Shown here piece by piece: positions 11,561-23,548 of a stretch of DNA of 64,000 nt. The position numbers were made by a program, and so were the translations under genes. Numbering within the stretch: the stretch's first letter is position 1; each line of letters opens with the position of its first letter. Source of the DNA: Thamnaconus septentrionalis (lineage: Eukaryota > Chordata > Actinopteri > Tetraodontiformes > Monacanthidae); assembly GCA_009823395.1 (NCBI GenBank), contig CM020510.1:6952273-7016272 (forward strand). The letters run 5' to 3'. The notes under the pieces were generated by a model. The model had not been told where the DNA came from and searched no databases. It saw only the letters and a list, made by a program, of their open reading frames with translations.

Positions 11561-12119
11561 TGTTTTTCATCATTGCCGTCCCACGTTCACAAGTGTAACA
11601 TACATTTCTCTTTATTTATTTGATGTAAAACAATGACAAAGTTCCTGGGGAGAGGCTGTGTTTCTGTTTATTGAGGGAAAATCAAATTTCAACCGCAAAC
11701 GCTAATGAGATTTGCGGAAAGAAATGGAAATCAGTCCATCACACTGACACAAAGAATTTTGTTTTTTTTGTTTTGTTTGGATGTCAATTGGCAGAGAAAT
11801 TAACAGCAGAATCGGGTCCCACGATGGGGCCTTTGAAAAAAAAACCAAAAAAAAAAACCTCCAAAATGACTAAAGAACAGCATCTCTACTGACATCTCAA
11901 GAGTTAAATAGGTAAATGCCTATTATATATGACAATGCACTTTCACTCATTTCATTCTTAAGTACTCAGGTCTAAGTTGATGAACCACTTATTGAGATTT
12001 ACTACATACTAGTACTTTCTACTACAACTGCTGCAACCATTCTGGAATTAAGTGCTGGAATTCCAACAAATGCCAATGCAATGGAATCTCACAATGATCA
12101 TTTGCTCAAATGCAAACCA
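11561..12119. other. noncoding, nothing specific
   Basis: AT-rich, with A tracts near 11836-11860. No gene or repeat recognised. Confidence 0.45.
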
Positions 12120-12680
12120 AGAACAAGCCCAATCTTAACTCTGTGTCTTCATTAAAATAATAAATCCACTTACATTGGCTCTCGCTAGTACAGCCAGTTC
12201 ATTTTAAACACTCCTGCAACATATGAGGCAGATTATAAAACTTCACCAGAGCATCTGTTGGCATTATATAAAATTATTTCTGAGTTACTGTAACTATCCC
12301 TTTATGACAGATTTTGCTTTAAAGCACAAACAGACTTGCAGTGGGAAGACTATTATTCCTGTCCATTACTGAAGGCTGAAAAGTGAAGGCAATGTTTTAT
12401 CTCTCCTTTTTTTTTTCTTTTTCTTCTTCTTGACAGCCATAAATTATTATATGCATTTTCCTTCCATCTCTCCGAGGCTATTTGATGAAGCCGCTGCCTG
12501 TTTCACCACATGCATTACGGCAAATCTACAGCAGCTCTGATGGCATTTTAATGACTCTAATCCTCGTGGCTTTTGTTTTTCCCCCTTTACAAATCTCTTT
12601 TCTGCATCCTTCCCTTCTAGGACTTCCAAAAGAGCCATTAGAGCGGGACCGATTTCAGATGACAAGAAACAAACTCATGC
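12120..12680. promoter_or_regulatory. candidate conserved noncoding element
   Basis: More than 500 nt of complex sequence, interrupted only by a T-rich stretch at 12406-12432. Motifs include CATAAATTATTATATGCATT (12438-12457), GGCATTTTAATGACTC and TAATCC. A T-rich run ends in TTCTAG near 12620, and a second acceptor-like CTTGACAG lies at about 12430-12437. An exon cannot be excluded, but no frame looks coding. Confidence 0.35.
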
Positions 12681-14113
12681 ATCTTAAACCCGCATCCTTT
12701 GTCCTTCAGACTCCTGTCGCTTATTGCTTATTTTGGTTTACCTTCACAAGACGCCTTGGCCCGGTAAGCTAACTGGACTCCACTGAATCAGGAAGGAAGG
12801 ATTGGCAGGTCAATCAGGTGCAAGCTAAGTTCTACAAGAGTTTGTTGCCTTGTGCAGAGCCTGGAGAGGCTATTTATGCAGCTGTGTAGGAAGTTGCCTT
12901 GAGGAACTGCCTCGGGGAGGCAACGAGTGCAAATTTCTATGAGAGGTTTGTAGCTTTGGAGAATATTTGATGGGCAGACTGACTGACTGACTGGGATGCG
13001 CTCTTACATTTTCTTTCCATGTAAGTTGTGACATCCTCGTAGTTCTGACATAGGAGTTTAAAGAATCCTTTTCCAGATACCCATTACATTTATTTACCTT
13101 TAGAAAAGTTGTGTTCTACCAACCCTTGAAATTGAGCTGCAATTGGCACTATCTGCAAACAATCTGTTGGACTGTTTAAACTCAAATGATTTTAATGATT
13201 AACTGACATCAAACCCAACTTGAAGGCCAAAGTCAGCAGGAACATGACCGCAAAAAAAAAAAATCTCACGGACCTGCTCTCTTTTTATGCCTTGTGCTCT
13301 GGTCCGTCTCTCTAGCTCTTACCCAGCGAGGCTTCACGGAAGGCAGAAACATGGACATGTTTCCCTGTGACACTCTCACTGGTTCACTGGTTCATTATTT
13401 GTCGGCAAAATTCCATGGCTATATGCAGCTGAGTGAACACGCACGGACATACACACTCACACACGCGACACAAAAAACAGGCTCGTCGGCTCATCTATCA
13501 GAGGGGGAGCGCGCTATACAAGTGCAGTTAGCGAGTTATAATGTGACACCACTTACATAAGGGGGGAGCTCCGCCTCCTTCACCAGCTCATATAAGTCCC
13601 GACTGCACAAGGTCACGCTGGAAATGATGGAACGTTCCGTCAAGCCATCCGCTGCCTCCTTCATCCGTCCAAAATCTGCTGAGTACACACTAAATCCACC
13701 CTGGACACGTGTTCACGGGGAAGGCAACATTTTCTTGAGCTTTGAAAAAAATACATAAAAATTTACAAGGATGTGATTTTGGCTTGATAGCTCCAGACTG
13801 GTTTCAATACATCAACTGTATCTGCCAGAAAATAACAGGTGGGATGTTTTTGATTGAGGAATTGCAATTCAAAGTAGTAACTTTGGAACTAATGGATGTG
13901 ATTCAATCATCCCACATATCCATCTACTGTATGTGAGGGGCACAGAAAACCCACATTCACATGGAACTAAGAACGGTTCAAGACCTCTGACTTGCAAGTT
14001 GCGGTCGTTTTAACTCCCGCCAAAGTGAAAACGGGTTGTCCACCAAGAGAAGTGGTGAGAAAGCCGTCCAGTTCTGAGAGAATGTCTGCCGCTACGGCAC
14101 ACTACAAGATTAC
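12681..14113. other. noncoding interval
   Basis: Contains a short ACTG tandem repeat (12977-12993) and an A12 tract (about 13252-13263). Small hairpins occur at 12845-12925, for example TGCCTC-GGG-GAGGCA. GCGCTATACAAGTGCAG near 13513-13529 faintly recalls a fish LINE 3' end, but is too short to call. Confidence 0.45.
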
Positions 14114-14133
14114 TCAGCAGCAGCAGCAGCAGC
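14114..14133 (+). repeat. (CAG)7 trinucleotide repeat
   Basis: Near-perfect CAG repeat in noncoding context. In the open plus frame it encodes Gln residues and in the minus frame Ala, but neither frame looks like a gene. Confidence 0.85.
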
Positions 14134-14434
14134 ATCTCGGCTCGAGGTCTCTTGTTCTGTTTCCTCTCTGTCTTTTCCAGTGGCTTTTAAGGGCTGCTGG
14201 CACCAGCCGCCTACTTGGTTTTGGCCAAAACTACCAAGGAGCTGATTGGTGACTGAATCCAATCCGATTTTTGGGGAGCCGAGCAAAACGCTCTTCCGTC
14301 GAAGGTTGCCAAAATGGATGAATGACATTTGGAACTTGAGGTATCCAAGCAATCCATCTCTAGCAGCTACACCAGCAGCGCTTTTGCAGCTTCCGTAGCT
14401 TCACAGGTACGCACCATTGGTTTCCGATTCCGCT

Positions 14435-14454
14435 ACACACACACACACACACAC
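14435..14454. repeat. (AC)10 microsatellite
   Basis: Perfect dinucleotide repeat. Confidence 0.9.
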
Positions 14455-14814
14455 ATGCAAGCGCTTGTTTATTCCAGTGACCTCACACACTGATCCTTGA
14501 CAGTTTTATTTTGGACCTGCAGCTGAGCTCATCCGCCCTCAGGGTCAAGAGATGCTGGAAAACAATTGGTGCTGGTGCACATGCTGCTACTGCTGACATG
14601 GGTTAGTAGGCTACGCAGTGAAAACAGAACAAAATGAGGATCCTCAGTGCGTTGAGTTTTTGAAAAAACAAATGAACGCCCGGGTTTGAATCTTCTTTGC
14701 GTAGAATTATGCAAGCATCAAAATAATGCGTTGGACAAGTGAGTATTCTCTGCATAGGCGAGCAGGGCGGCACTGCCAGCGCTCTTTCTGGGTGGAATCT
14801 TTGGAACATGCAAT
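14455..14814. other. noncoding, nothing recognised
   Basis: Unique-looking sequence; short frames on the minus strand have no recognisable features. Confidence 0.45.
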
Positions 14815-15065
14815 ACTTAATAAATTAAAGAGCTACCGGGGCTGAAAATTTAATTCCAGGCTATCACCATGCCACTGTGAAACGCGGATAAACTAATAAC
14901 GGCGCCACTCGTGGCAGGAGTAACAATCACCCTGCCTCGTTTTCGGAGAGTCAACCGGAGAGAATCTCAGCCCGGCTGTAATCAGGGCCTTTTGAGACTA
15001 ATGCATATCTGTCCCAGCTTTGATTATTTTGTTCTAAAACATTAAACAGCATTACGCTAATGGCG
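14815..15065. promoter_or_regulatory. candidate conserved noncoding element, one of the strongest
   Basis: 250 nt without simple repeats, packed with homeodomain-type cores (TTAATAAATTAAAG, TTTAATTCC, CTAATAACGG, CTAATGCATATC, GCTAATGG). It also has POU-like TGCATAT and paired GGCGCCACTCGTGGC. The abrupt change into a GA repeat at 15066 marks the right edge. The texture is typical of vertebrate developmental enhancers; this is inference. Confidence 0.4.
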
Positions 15066-15110
15066 CATGTGGAGAGAGGGAGAGAGTGGGAGAGAGAGCG
15101 AGCGAGCGAG
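15066..15110. repeat. GA/GCGA-rich microsatellite
   Basis: Imperfect GAGAGA with GAGT and GCGA units. Confidence 0.85.
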
Positions 15111-16374
15111 TGCCGTGACAACTTAAAAGCCCGCTGCAATACATCACTTATTAGTGTCTTGATGCGTCTATGAAACCACTCACGGTGGCGCAGCAGCTTA
15201 ACACTCCACGCAGTGAAGCCGGGCCGTGTACCGCCTATGTACCGCGGCGACGCATATGGGCGACGCCAGGCATGTGTTGCTAAGCCATCCCCCCAACTCC
15301 TTAGGAAGAAACACACTTTGCCCTCCACAACCGCTGGAATGCAGGCAGAGTGCAGTAAGTGGGCTGAGAGGATGGAGGGAAGAGTAGAGGAGAGAGAGAA
15401 AGAGAGTGGCCATGAGTGTTTGGGGCCTTCATAGGGGAAAAAAGAGAGAAAAAAAACACGCACAGCGTAATAAATGACGATAAGAAAGCCTCTTACATGC
15501 ATTAGATTATAGAAAGATGAGACGCGGCTTACAAACTAATCCCGATATAGATCGTATGATGCAACAGGGTTGCAAAGTCTTACAGCAAAGATGCTCTTGC
15601 TGCACATTTGATGGAGTTCAAATCAAATTAGAAGCTGCATCTTTTTTCAAGATTCCCTCTATCGGTGTTGCGAGTAATAATACGGTGATCTAGCCAGTTG
15701 ATGAACTCTCCAGGAACACTTCAAAATAAATCCATCAAGCTATCAACTCCCCAGGAAAACACCCATTTCTTCGCTTCCTTGCTCTGCTATTCAGAAAGTG
15801 TGTGCTAAAATGCACACACACTATTACGTCAACCCCCTGTGACATCACAGAGGGCACATGCCTAGCCCGGTGTTGGCTCCACCCGCTGGCCCAATTTTGG
15901 TCCACCTCCAAACACACGAATTGAGGTCCCATAAAGCAGTGGGAGGCTGTAAACAGAGGGCTAAAACGTGCTGTTTTCTGGACATACACATGCCCACGCG
16001 AGGCAACAACAGTAACAGGAAAGCTCTGGAAGGGCTTCTACGGAGCCGCTGTGTAACAAAACCTGGCCGGCTGACACGTTGACAGGCTTCACTCAGCCAC
16101 AGCCATAGTTGTCGGAACGTCTCGCCGACCTTTAAAAACGAGTGAGAAGCTTCTAGAGGCAGAGGAGTGAGAAGAGGGATGGGGGAGATAAAAGGTGAAG
16201 ACAGACGTTGGGGAGATGGAGACAGAGGAGGTAAAAATAATAGCAACGGCAGGTCACGCTGACAGCTGCCGCCTGTCACCGCACACCGGGGGACTGTGGG
16301 ATTTGGTCCGCATGTGTTCACATGGCGGCGGAGTTGCTTGAATATGGGGCGGTGCCAACCATCACAGAGTGAAT

Positions 16375-16376
<2 letters not shown>
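15111..16376. other. noncoding interval
   Basis: No gene recognised. A 202-codon minus-strand frame (15845-16453) starts inside the adjacent GT repeat (His-Thr repeats) and runs through Pro/Ser/Leu-rich sequence. It is not considered real. Confidence 0.5.

Positions 16377-16417
<41 letters not shown>
16377..16417. repeat. (GT)20 microsatellite
   Basis: Perfect dinucleotide repeat of 41 nt. Confidence 0.95.
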
Positions 16418-16418
<1 letters not shown>

Positions 16419-16512
16419 CACTGACAGTCTCTCTGACTGCAGCTTCTCTCCACAGGGCACCTCGGAAGAAGAGGAAATATGATTCCTGCCTAGCAACGCT
16501 GGTGAAGCAAAC

Positions 16513-16527
16513 TATATGAATATATTC

Positions 16528-16570
<43 letters not shown>

Positions 16571-16600
16571 CACATACAGTATATAGATATGTATATGTAT
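16513..16600. repeat. AT microsatellite with 20-bp AT palindrome
   Basis: TATATGAATA/TATTCATATA (16513-16532) forms a perfect palindrome. A pure AT run (16534-16566) and degenerate TA/CA/GA variants follow to about 16600. Confidence 0.9.
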
Positions 16601-17354
16601 TTCAGTTTTTCTTCCAAATTTCACACTTCCTTTGCATTTCACATGCACCAGAGCAGAGCTGAATAGTGCGGGAGACAGTGGGCCTGTGAATAGCCTCTTT
16701 TGACTCTGTGCGTATGCCCATCAGCTATAATCAAGATGTGACAAGTGCTAGCCGGTGCTCGCTTGATTTAACCGCCGCCTCGGCTGTGCCAGGCGCCGCC
16801 ATTCAGTGCGACTGCATGCGTCCAAGACGTCCATTCAGACTATAGCAGGACGAGGACAGACATCAGTAAACCTTCAATGTGAGTGTGTCACATTTTTTTT
16901 CCGCGCAGACAATCCACCAGCGCTGTTTTTTTGCTTGTGTGAAAAGAAGCCGAGGTGACGAAAAATGTTTTCCTGGGGTTGTAACACTGTCAAAATCTAC
17001 TAGCACAAGGGTACTTGAGTCATAAATCTGTTTTAGAATATTTGCTGCAGTATAAGGGGAAAAAAGAAACAAAAAAACAAATGAAGACTTAGAAATGTCA
17101 GTTGGGTTTTATTGCAGACAACATTGCACCGTGCGGCTAAAAAGTGCCGCCTCCCTCCGAACCGCTTTCTACTTTGACAGAAATAAAAATGGCATCTTTG
17201 TGTTTGAAAACATCGCATGTCAAGATAATTTTGTCACCCGGCAACACCGACGGTAAGATTACTTGCCTAACATGCAGTATGAGCCTTTGATTGCGCGAGG
17301 TGAAAGACGCAGTTTGAGGAAATTACCACCTACCTGCAGGCTTTTTCATGTATC
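16601..17354. other. noncoding, nothing recognised
   Basis: Mixed-composition sequence without plausible exons. Short T and A tracts occur near 16892 and 17058-17081. Confidence 0.45.
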
Positions 17355-17375
17355 ATTATTATTATTATTATTATT
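17355..17375. repeat. (ATT)7 microsatellite
   Basis: Perfect trinucleotide repeat. Confidence 0.9.
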
Positions 17376-18439
17376 TGCGATCACACCTTCACAAACGTTC
17401 TTTATTTGTGAGAGTTGAAACCGAGCAAAAGAATACAAAGACACCGGCAATTTTGACGTACCTCTGCATGTCTCAGATTACTCGGCTCCAAACACACACG
17501 GCGCATGATAAACATAAATTATGCAACAAAAAGTCCCGGCGCCCGGCTCTAAACTGAATACACAGCGTTTTTTTTTTTTCAGAAGTAAATTCTCTCCTGA
17601 ATGAGTTTATTTTGACACACTGTCAAGACACTCACCTTGGCAAACACGCTGCTGTCTGTGTATTTACTTTTCCCCAGACTGGTGACTAATGCCTTCCTCA
17701 TCTAGGTATGAAAGCACGTGGGGAGGGTCGCCAGGATCAGCTGCTGCTCGGCAGAATGCGACGGTGGGCGTGAGTGCTTGTTGGGAGTCAGAGCAGCAGT
17801 CAACACTCGGGGGAAGGGGGGTTCGGAGGTAGCAGTACTTTATTCTGCATTTGCAACGGCGACAACACAGGTTTTTTTTGGCATTTTTTTTGTTTGTTTT
17901 TTAGGGCTTTACCAACAGGAATCCAACATTTACTACGCAGCTGCTGAAATAACGTCCCGGCTACTACAACCATTCGGCAGTAAACGCCAAACCTGAGGTT
18001 CTAAAGTTTCACCAAAATCTACTTGTTGCCACCTCAGAAAGCTCCTCTGATTGTATCACTCACTCACTCACAGGTACCTTCTTACCGAGACCCTTACCCG
18101 TGTCCTGCAGACCTTCACCTTCGCCCAACACATCTCTGGACAGCCTCCAGGGATGTAGGATTCAGCTGCCAAGGCTGCCAAGACATCACTCCGTCTCCTC
18201 CTCCACCCTTAACTCTGTGCACATCTTGACCTCGTGCCTTCTATCAGACCAAAGATTTGCAATTTCATTGTGCTCAGCCAATGACAGTGAAGACATTCTC
18301 TTCTATTCCCCTTCAGCGTATTGGTTCTGCTCCCCTGAACCATTGGAGACAGAACCTTGGGTGTGGCAGCTTGAATTCTGCACTATTTTAAATCCACGCA
18401 TGAGGGACCCCTCCTCATCCAGGCTTTCAGTAGATTGTT
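17376..18439. other. noncoding interval
   Basis: T tracts near 17566 and 17872-17902. The right part (about 18020-18440) may be the body of the LINE whose 3' end follows, but I see no reverse-transcriptase motif in it. Confidence 0.4.
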
Positions 18440-18525
18440 TTTTATCTGTGCATTTGTATTCACGTAAAGTTTCCTTGGGTCTCGGTTTCTTGAAAGCCGC
18501 TTTATAAGTCACTTTTATTATTTAG
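18440..18525 (+). mobile_element. LINE 3'-end relic (L2/CR1-like tail)
   Basis: GTAAAGTTTCCTTGGGTCTC is followed by TTTCTTGAAAGCCGCTTTAT and TTTTATTATTTA. This order matches the 3' UTR end common to fish L2-like LINEs (AAAG.GTCCTTGGGT...TTGAAAGGCGCTATATAAATAAA...TTATTATT). The match is from memory and the copy is diverged. The 5' extent is not defined. Confidence 0.5.
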
Positions 18526-19562
18526 CATCTCCACAGTCGACATTTTGGCTAAACACATGGAGTTAACCAACATTTTGAGTTCAACTGGACGCAAGAACAT
18601 GGAGACGTGTTCTGTGTCTTACTGTGAACATAGTTCTGCAAATTGGTGGAATATTATAGTGTCGTCAATCCATCAGCATTTCAGAATGACTCAGTGGAGA
18701 TAACGTGTCATCATTTACTTGACCAATAAAAACATAAACACTTGATTCAGCATCTTTCTGTATACTGTGGCTTTTAAATACCAACATATTAATATAGTTT
18801 TAAGTGAAGTCAAGAACCAGATTCAATCCCTGTCAGTCAGTCAGTTCGGCATCCTAAAGTTCAAAATGCAGAACACGGAATGTTCTCTTCGACGTGTTGC
18901 TGGCAAAACATGGAGACACCCAGCTCTCCTCGTGCTGCCGTGTTTCTCAGAGCCTTTCGCTGAAAGATGCGACTGCATGTGGCGGAGGACACGACCCGCT
19001 GTGCCAGCATCGAGGTAATGGAGCGTCATTTCGGCAGAGTGGAAAGTCATATCCATGTTTTCATTGAGCTGCGAGAATCATGCGAAGGAACAGCCTGACA
19101 CTAGCCACCAGAGGCAGAAAAGAACCTTTTGAAACACCTCCGGTGCCTCGTGGAAACCATGACTCACTTTGTTTTGTGGGCACAAAGGGGCTGTACAAGC
19201 GGCGGCGCACTTCAAATGGGCCGAACTGGTTGGTGGGAAGGTGCAACACATCCTCCACCCGCCAAGCCAGCCTCCCACAGGTGCTCAGGATGACGCAAGG
19301 AGCTCTGCAGGGGAAACTTATTCAAAGTGGCAAAGTGCCGCCGAAACAGTGACGGTACGTGTGTAAATTCATGTCTAGAAGCTTCGAGGAAGTGCACAGC
19401 CAGAAAAAAAATAAAATAAATAAATCTTAAACTTTTGTCTTGCCCCAAAAAACAGAAGTTTATTAAGAGATATTTCTTCTCTTGTCATGTGGGGAACCCG
19501 CAGCGATGGCTTCCTGACCTATTTTGAATTCCGACCTGAAGTGGAAAGGGAACCTAAAATCC
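18526..19562. other. noncoding interval
   Basis: No gene recognised. GCCACCAGAGGCAG at 19105-19118 partly resembles a CTCF core. Overlapping open frames near 19060-19370 on both strands show no recognisable product. Confidence 0.4.
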
Positions 19563-19589
19563 GTGTGTGTGTGTGTGTGTGTGTGTGTG
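19563..19589. repeat. (GT)13 microsatellite
   Basis: Perfect dinucleotide repeat. Confidence 0.95.
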
Positions 19590-20559
19590 CAGCTGCCTCT
19601 TGTTCTGTCTTAGCTGCAGGGCACACAGGACATCATAAAGTACCAACGGAGGTGAGGAGAAATAGAGCAGAACCGGCAAAATTAGATTTTTCTCCAGGCT
19701 CCGTGCACCTTAACTGGCTCTTATTTTATTTTATTTTTTACATTTTTTTGAGAGAGTGCACCTGTTAAAAAGGTGTAATGAAACACATGGTTCAGAAACA
19801 GAACAAAGCGACACTCAGAAACAGAAAACTAACCGCTAATGAATGAACTGCTCTGATGGATAAATCCTGCTAATCAGAATGTGGTCCGGCCAGACAGGAC
19901 AGCTGACTTCTTAAAAAACCTTCATTTCTCGTCTATTCTCCGTCACTGAATAGACTCCTCTCTACCCGTCATCGCCTCCTCCTGCCCACAGTCGCCTGCC
20001 TCCCTTCAAACCGCAGACTGTTTGAAGGAGGCCAGAGAATGAGCAGCCATTCTCCTTGTTATTTTTTTGTTTTGTTTTGTTTTTTTTTGGAGCTCGTGTC
20101 CAAAACAGATACATTGCACCAGTTGCGTCTCCGGTCTGTCACAACTCCAGCCAACCGGAGCCTTCCGAACAAAATGTATATTTCTGCCAGATGTTGCAGC
20201 ACAATGTGCATAACAAACGGCAACAGCAAGAGCCGTATTCAGCCCCCTTTAGATAAGATTGCAAGACACCAAAAACATACGACTTCTATTTGTATGGAAG
20301 TATTTAATTAGAAATTGCATGCTAACTCATCACGAGTACAAAGAAAATCTGCCAAACAGCAGATCAGCAGATTAGTCCTTCTACCGCCGTGGCTGTTGGG
20401 TTTCTCCTAATACCAACACTGTCTTATATATATATAATTTTTGCCAAATCCTTTAATCATAACAGGACCTAGTTGGTCTTGCAACTCCAGCAGTATGGCA
20501 TCATGAATCTGGTGCATGGTGTATCATTTCCTAACGCGTTCACCAAGTGGGATTCCTGG
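19590..20559. other. noncoding interval
   Basis: Contains GCTAATCAG at 19869-19877 in the context CCTGCTAATCAG, identical over 12 nt to 7231-7242. T tracts lie near 20066-20089 and a short TA run at 20426-20436. No gene recognised. Confidence 0.4.
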
Positions 20560-20880
20560 GCTACGTAACGTACAATACAACACAATATGATACAATATGA
20601 TACAATATACTTTATTGTACCGCTCAGGGAAATTTGTCTTTGACTCAGAAGCTGTGTCACAAACGCCTTTACAGCTCCAATAACAACAAACAATACATTA
20701 GCCTTACCACCACTGACAGTTGCAAGACAACATTGCACATGTCCCATAACTAACAGTTAGTTTTGGCCTTAAGCAACAATGTTGAGAAGTTTGATGGAAG
20801 TTGGAACAAAAACATTTTTAAAATGATTGGATGCAGATTCATACACCAATAGTTGGAATAAACAGGAATGAAAAGCCACC
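20560..20880 (-). mobile_element. LINE 3' end (Rex1/CR1/L2-like), truncated
   Basis: On the minus strand the frame ending at a TAA (20769-20771) reads YESASNHFKNVFVPTSIKLL and then NIVA-stop. This fits the C-terminus of CR1/L2/Rex1-clade reverse transcriptases (F..SFIP.AI.LLN type). Downstream the 3' UTR reads GACAAATTTCCCTGAGCGG and then ACAATAAAG, a familiar fish LINE tail. It ends in tandem GTATCATATT units (about 20576-20610). All upstream catalytic domains are missing, so this is a dead 5'-truncated copy. Confidence 0.75.
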
Positions 20881-20924
20881 CCACACATTCTGGGCAACGT
20901 GAAGAAGTTGAGCCTGCACCTGAT

Positions 20925-21350
20925 CAATTCCGCATTAATCTTAATGCGAGTGGGCAGCGTGGATAAGCACCGAAATTAATGGCAGGCAGGTTGAAGAGGC
21001 AAATCGATGGAGAGCAAAAGGTCCAGGCTGCGGCACTCCTAATCCCAACGCCCAGCCCGGCTGTTTCTCGCTCTGCCTTCCAATCTGCCCCTCCTTCATC
21101 CCTTCATCAATCCGTCCGTGTCCACCTGTCACATCTATTTTCTGTACGCCTGCCTGCCTGTGTGTGTGTGTGTGAGTGCATTAATCCTGTGTTCATCACA
21201 TTCCCTGACACACTAACCTTGCGCCGGCCTAATCCAGATGAAGCCTACCAATCATATCACTTTGGAGCATAAAAACATCCCGCGCGGACACAGATTTGAT
21301 CTTTTTGGCCTTTGTCACCTGCTATTTTTGAACCTCCGCTTCAGCTCGAC
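20925..21350. promoter_or_regulatory. candidate conserved noncoding element(s)
   Basis: Two complex blocks (20925-21015 and 21175-21350) flank a pyrimidine-biased stretch and a short GT tract (21160-21174). Motifs include GCATTAATCTTAATGCG (20932-20948; inverted GCATTAA/TTAATGC), GAAATTAATGG and GCATTAATCC. The balanced arms suggest a paired homeodomain site. Conservation is inferred only. Confidence 0.35.
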
Positions 21351-21533
21351 GCAGACAAAATGCGAAACGGGCGACAGGAAGTGGAAGATGCGGCTGATTG
21401 CTTGCCGGCAATCCATCATTTCTGAAGAGACAGTGACTGCATGTCATATTTTAAATATGTTTTTAAGGTTTCATTAGACTTTTTTTAAGACCTTTATTTA
21501 TTGTCCCAGTGTCTGGTCTTATTAAACATTAAG
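21351..21533. other. noncoding
   Basis: No gene or clear element recognised; the sequence becomes T-rich towards the A22 tract. Confidence 0.4.
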
Positions 21534-21555
21534 AAAAAAAAAAAAAAAAAAAAAA
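21534..21555 (+). repeat. poly(A) tract, 22 nt
   Basis: Uninterrupted A homopolymer. No retroposed gene could be recognised upstream. Confidence 0.85.
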
Positions 21556-21989
21556 CAATTTCCAGAAAAAAAATGTTTGCAACCTCCAGCTGTTTTTGTT
21601 TAGCCATGATGGAATAGTAAAAATAATATGAAGCAGCCACAAGATGGTCTGACAGGAGGTATCACAGAGTCTTGGACAAGTTTTTTTTATTTATTTACAC
21701 AATATGGCACCTTCAAAGCTGGCTTTGTTGGGATAAAATCAATTTTTTATGCATTTCTGTGAAACCAAAAAATGCTTTTAAGCTCCTGGAACCGTCACGC
21801 CAGGAGCTCCACAGTTCCAGGCTCGGATTAGAGCCAAAGTCAATAACAGCCCTTCTTTCTCTATATGCTGTGGACGGTGGAAAATTCAAGGTTCCTGCAG
21901 GGCAACTGAGGAAATGCCTTGACAAAAAGTGCTGCTGCAGTTTTTTTTTTGGTTTTTTTTCCACGGGAGGCAGGTTACCCTAAATCTAC

Positions 21990-22325
21990 ACGCGGCGCCA
22001 GCAGCCAGCTGGCTCCGCTCCGCCGCCACTTCGGGCCAGGCCGCCGTGATACGCTGCCTCGGCCAACAGGCTAACATCGCACAGCACAGCAGTCACAGTG
22101 ACTAACACGCGCAGAGGTGAGCCACCGTCGTGGAGCCAGATGGTGACACGGAGCGGCTATTTATAGTCCCTACCGGAGAAGATTCGGAGGGGCAGCGAGG
22201 GGGAAAAAAAAGTGTAAAAAAGAAGCAGCGAGGGGCGGAGAGAAGAAGCAGCGAGAGCAACATGTCGCAGCCGGCGGCATCGATGCTGGCGGTGTGCTTT
22301 TATGGTCGGGAATCGATCCGCTGAT
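21990..22325 (+). promoter_or_regulatory. CpG-rich patch with TATA/MEF2-like element; possible promoter
   Basis: CG-rich sequence (GCGGCGCCAGCAG, GCTCCGCTCCGCCGCCAC) precedes CTATTTATAG at 22157-22166. That sequence fits the MEF2 consensus and could act as a TATA element. A purine-rich, 5'-UTR-like stretch then leads to an ATG at 22262 that opens 20 codons (MSQPAASMLAVCF...) before a stop. No splice donor is convincing, so this may be a promoter, an enhancer or chance. Confidence 0.25.
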
Positions 22326-23548
22326 TTTTAAAGACGCTCCCTTTGAAATCTGTGGGTGTAGCCACTGACAGGGCAACCCAGCAACAATGGCTTTAACCGT
22401 CGCATTAGGCCACCGCCGTGTTTAAAGACACATGGTTGCTCTTTGGAGATGCAAAACCAGGGGATCCTCTGAGTCGAGCGCTGAAAACTGAAGGCAGTGT
22501 TTCCCTAAGGAGGAAATACATAGTTGGATAAAGCCACTGAAAATAAAGAGTAGTTGTGTTTTTATTGACTGATAATAAGTTAATAATTTAGAGTCAGAGG
22601 CTCCACCTGCCAGCATCAATGTTCAGTAGATCAGTTTGTGATTTTTTTGTTTTTCCGGTAAACACGGCTGAATGTGGAGGAGGTGCAGAGTTGAATGGTT
22701 GCTCAGCGTGTCAACCTGCAAATTAATCAATAACAAACCCTGAAATGATGGCACACAACACTCTCACACAGTGGCCCTTTAAATCAGACCTCTGAAGTGT
22801 CATTTAAGGACTCCTAAATCCACACACTTCTTCTCCTTCTTTTTTTAAGTCTGCAGTTTTTATATTCCTCCCTTCAAAATGTCAAAAGTACTTAGCAGGG
22901 ATGAAGATAAAATTCAATAAAGCCTTTTCAACTCCTGTACATGCTGCGAGCCCAGATGAAAGTCTTGCCAACAGTCAACCTGAAGGCCAGGTGCCAGAAT
23001 CTACAGAGAGAGATACCTGCAATGTTAGGTTCCCTCATTGATCAGACGGGATTACGTTGTCCAAACAATGTGGACGTTGATCATGATGCGAGCATGAATC
23101 TGAAACCTGGTTTCGAGCCCTCGGCCTGTTGCTCGGATACCAGATATTTCTGGAATGACGCTTTGCAGATTTAGACAGGGGAAAAAGGTTAACCGTCGCT
23201 GGGACTCACAGCCAGGTTAAAGCAACTTCCGCCCCTCCCCACCCCTTTTTCAACCTTAATCGCCTTGCAGCATAGCCGAAAGGTGAGTCAGACTCAGACC
23301 AATAAAATGTCACTTCCAGCGCTCACACCTACAGCACTGGCCCAATTACTTCATGGCAGAGGAAAGCAAACGGAGGAGGAAGAAGACGGATGAGATAAGG
23401 TTGAAAAAAAACAAAAGGGGGGAGGGGGGGTGAGTTGTTTATGTGCTGCCCGAGGAGAGGTCAGCTGTGGCCCGCAGACACTCGTTAATCTGTCATTACT
23501 CTCATCAGACCTCCGGCATGGCCACAATGGCACTGTGTGCATATGTGT
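22326..23548. other. noncoding interval
   Basis: No gene recognised. A consensus donor AAG|GTGAGT occurs at 23280-23288, but no matching exon can be proposed upstream. A G-rich tract lies at 23417-23431. Confidence 0.45.

Noticed and set aside
13505..13560. GCGCTATACAAGTGCAG as a LINE tail
   Set aside because: Only one short word matches; the flanking tail motifs expected in fish LINEs are absent.
15845..16453. 202-codon minus-strand open frame
   Set aside because: Starts next to and runs through a (GT)20 repeat (His-Thr repeats), then Pro/Ser/Leu-rich low-complexity sequence.
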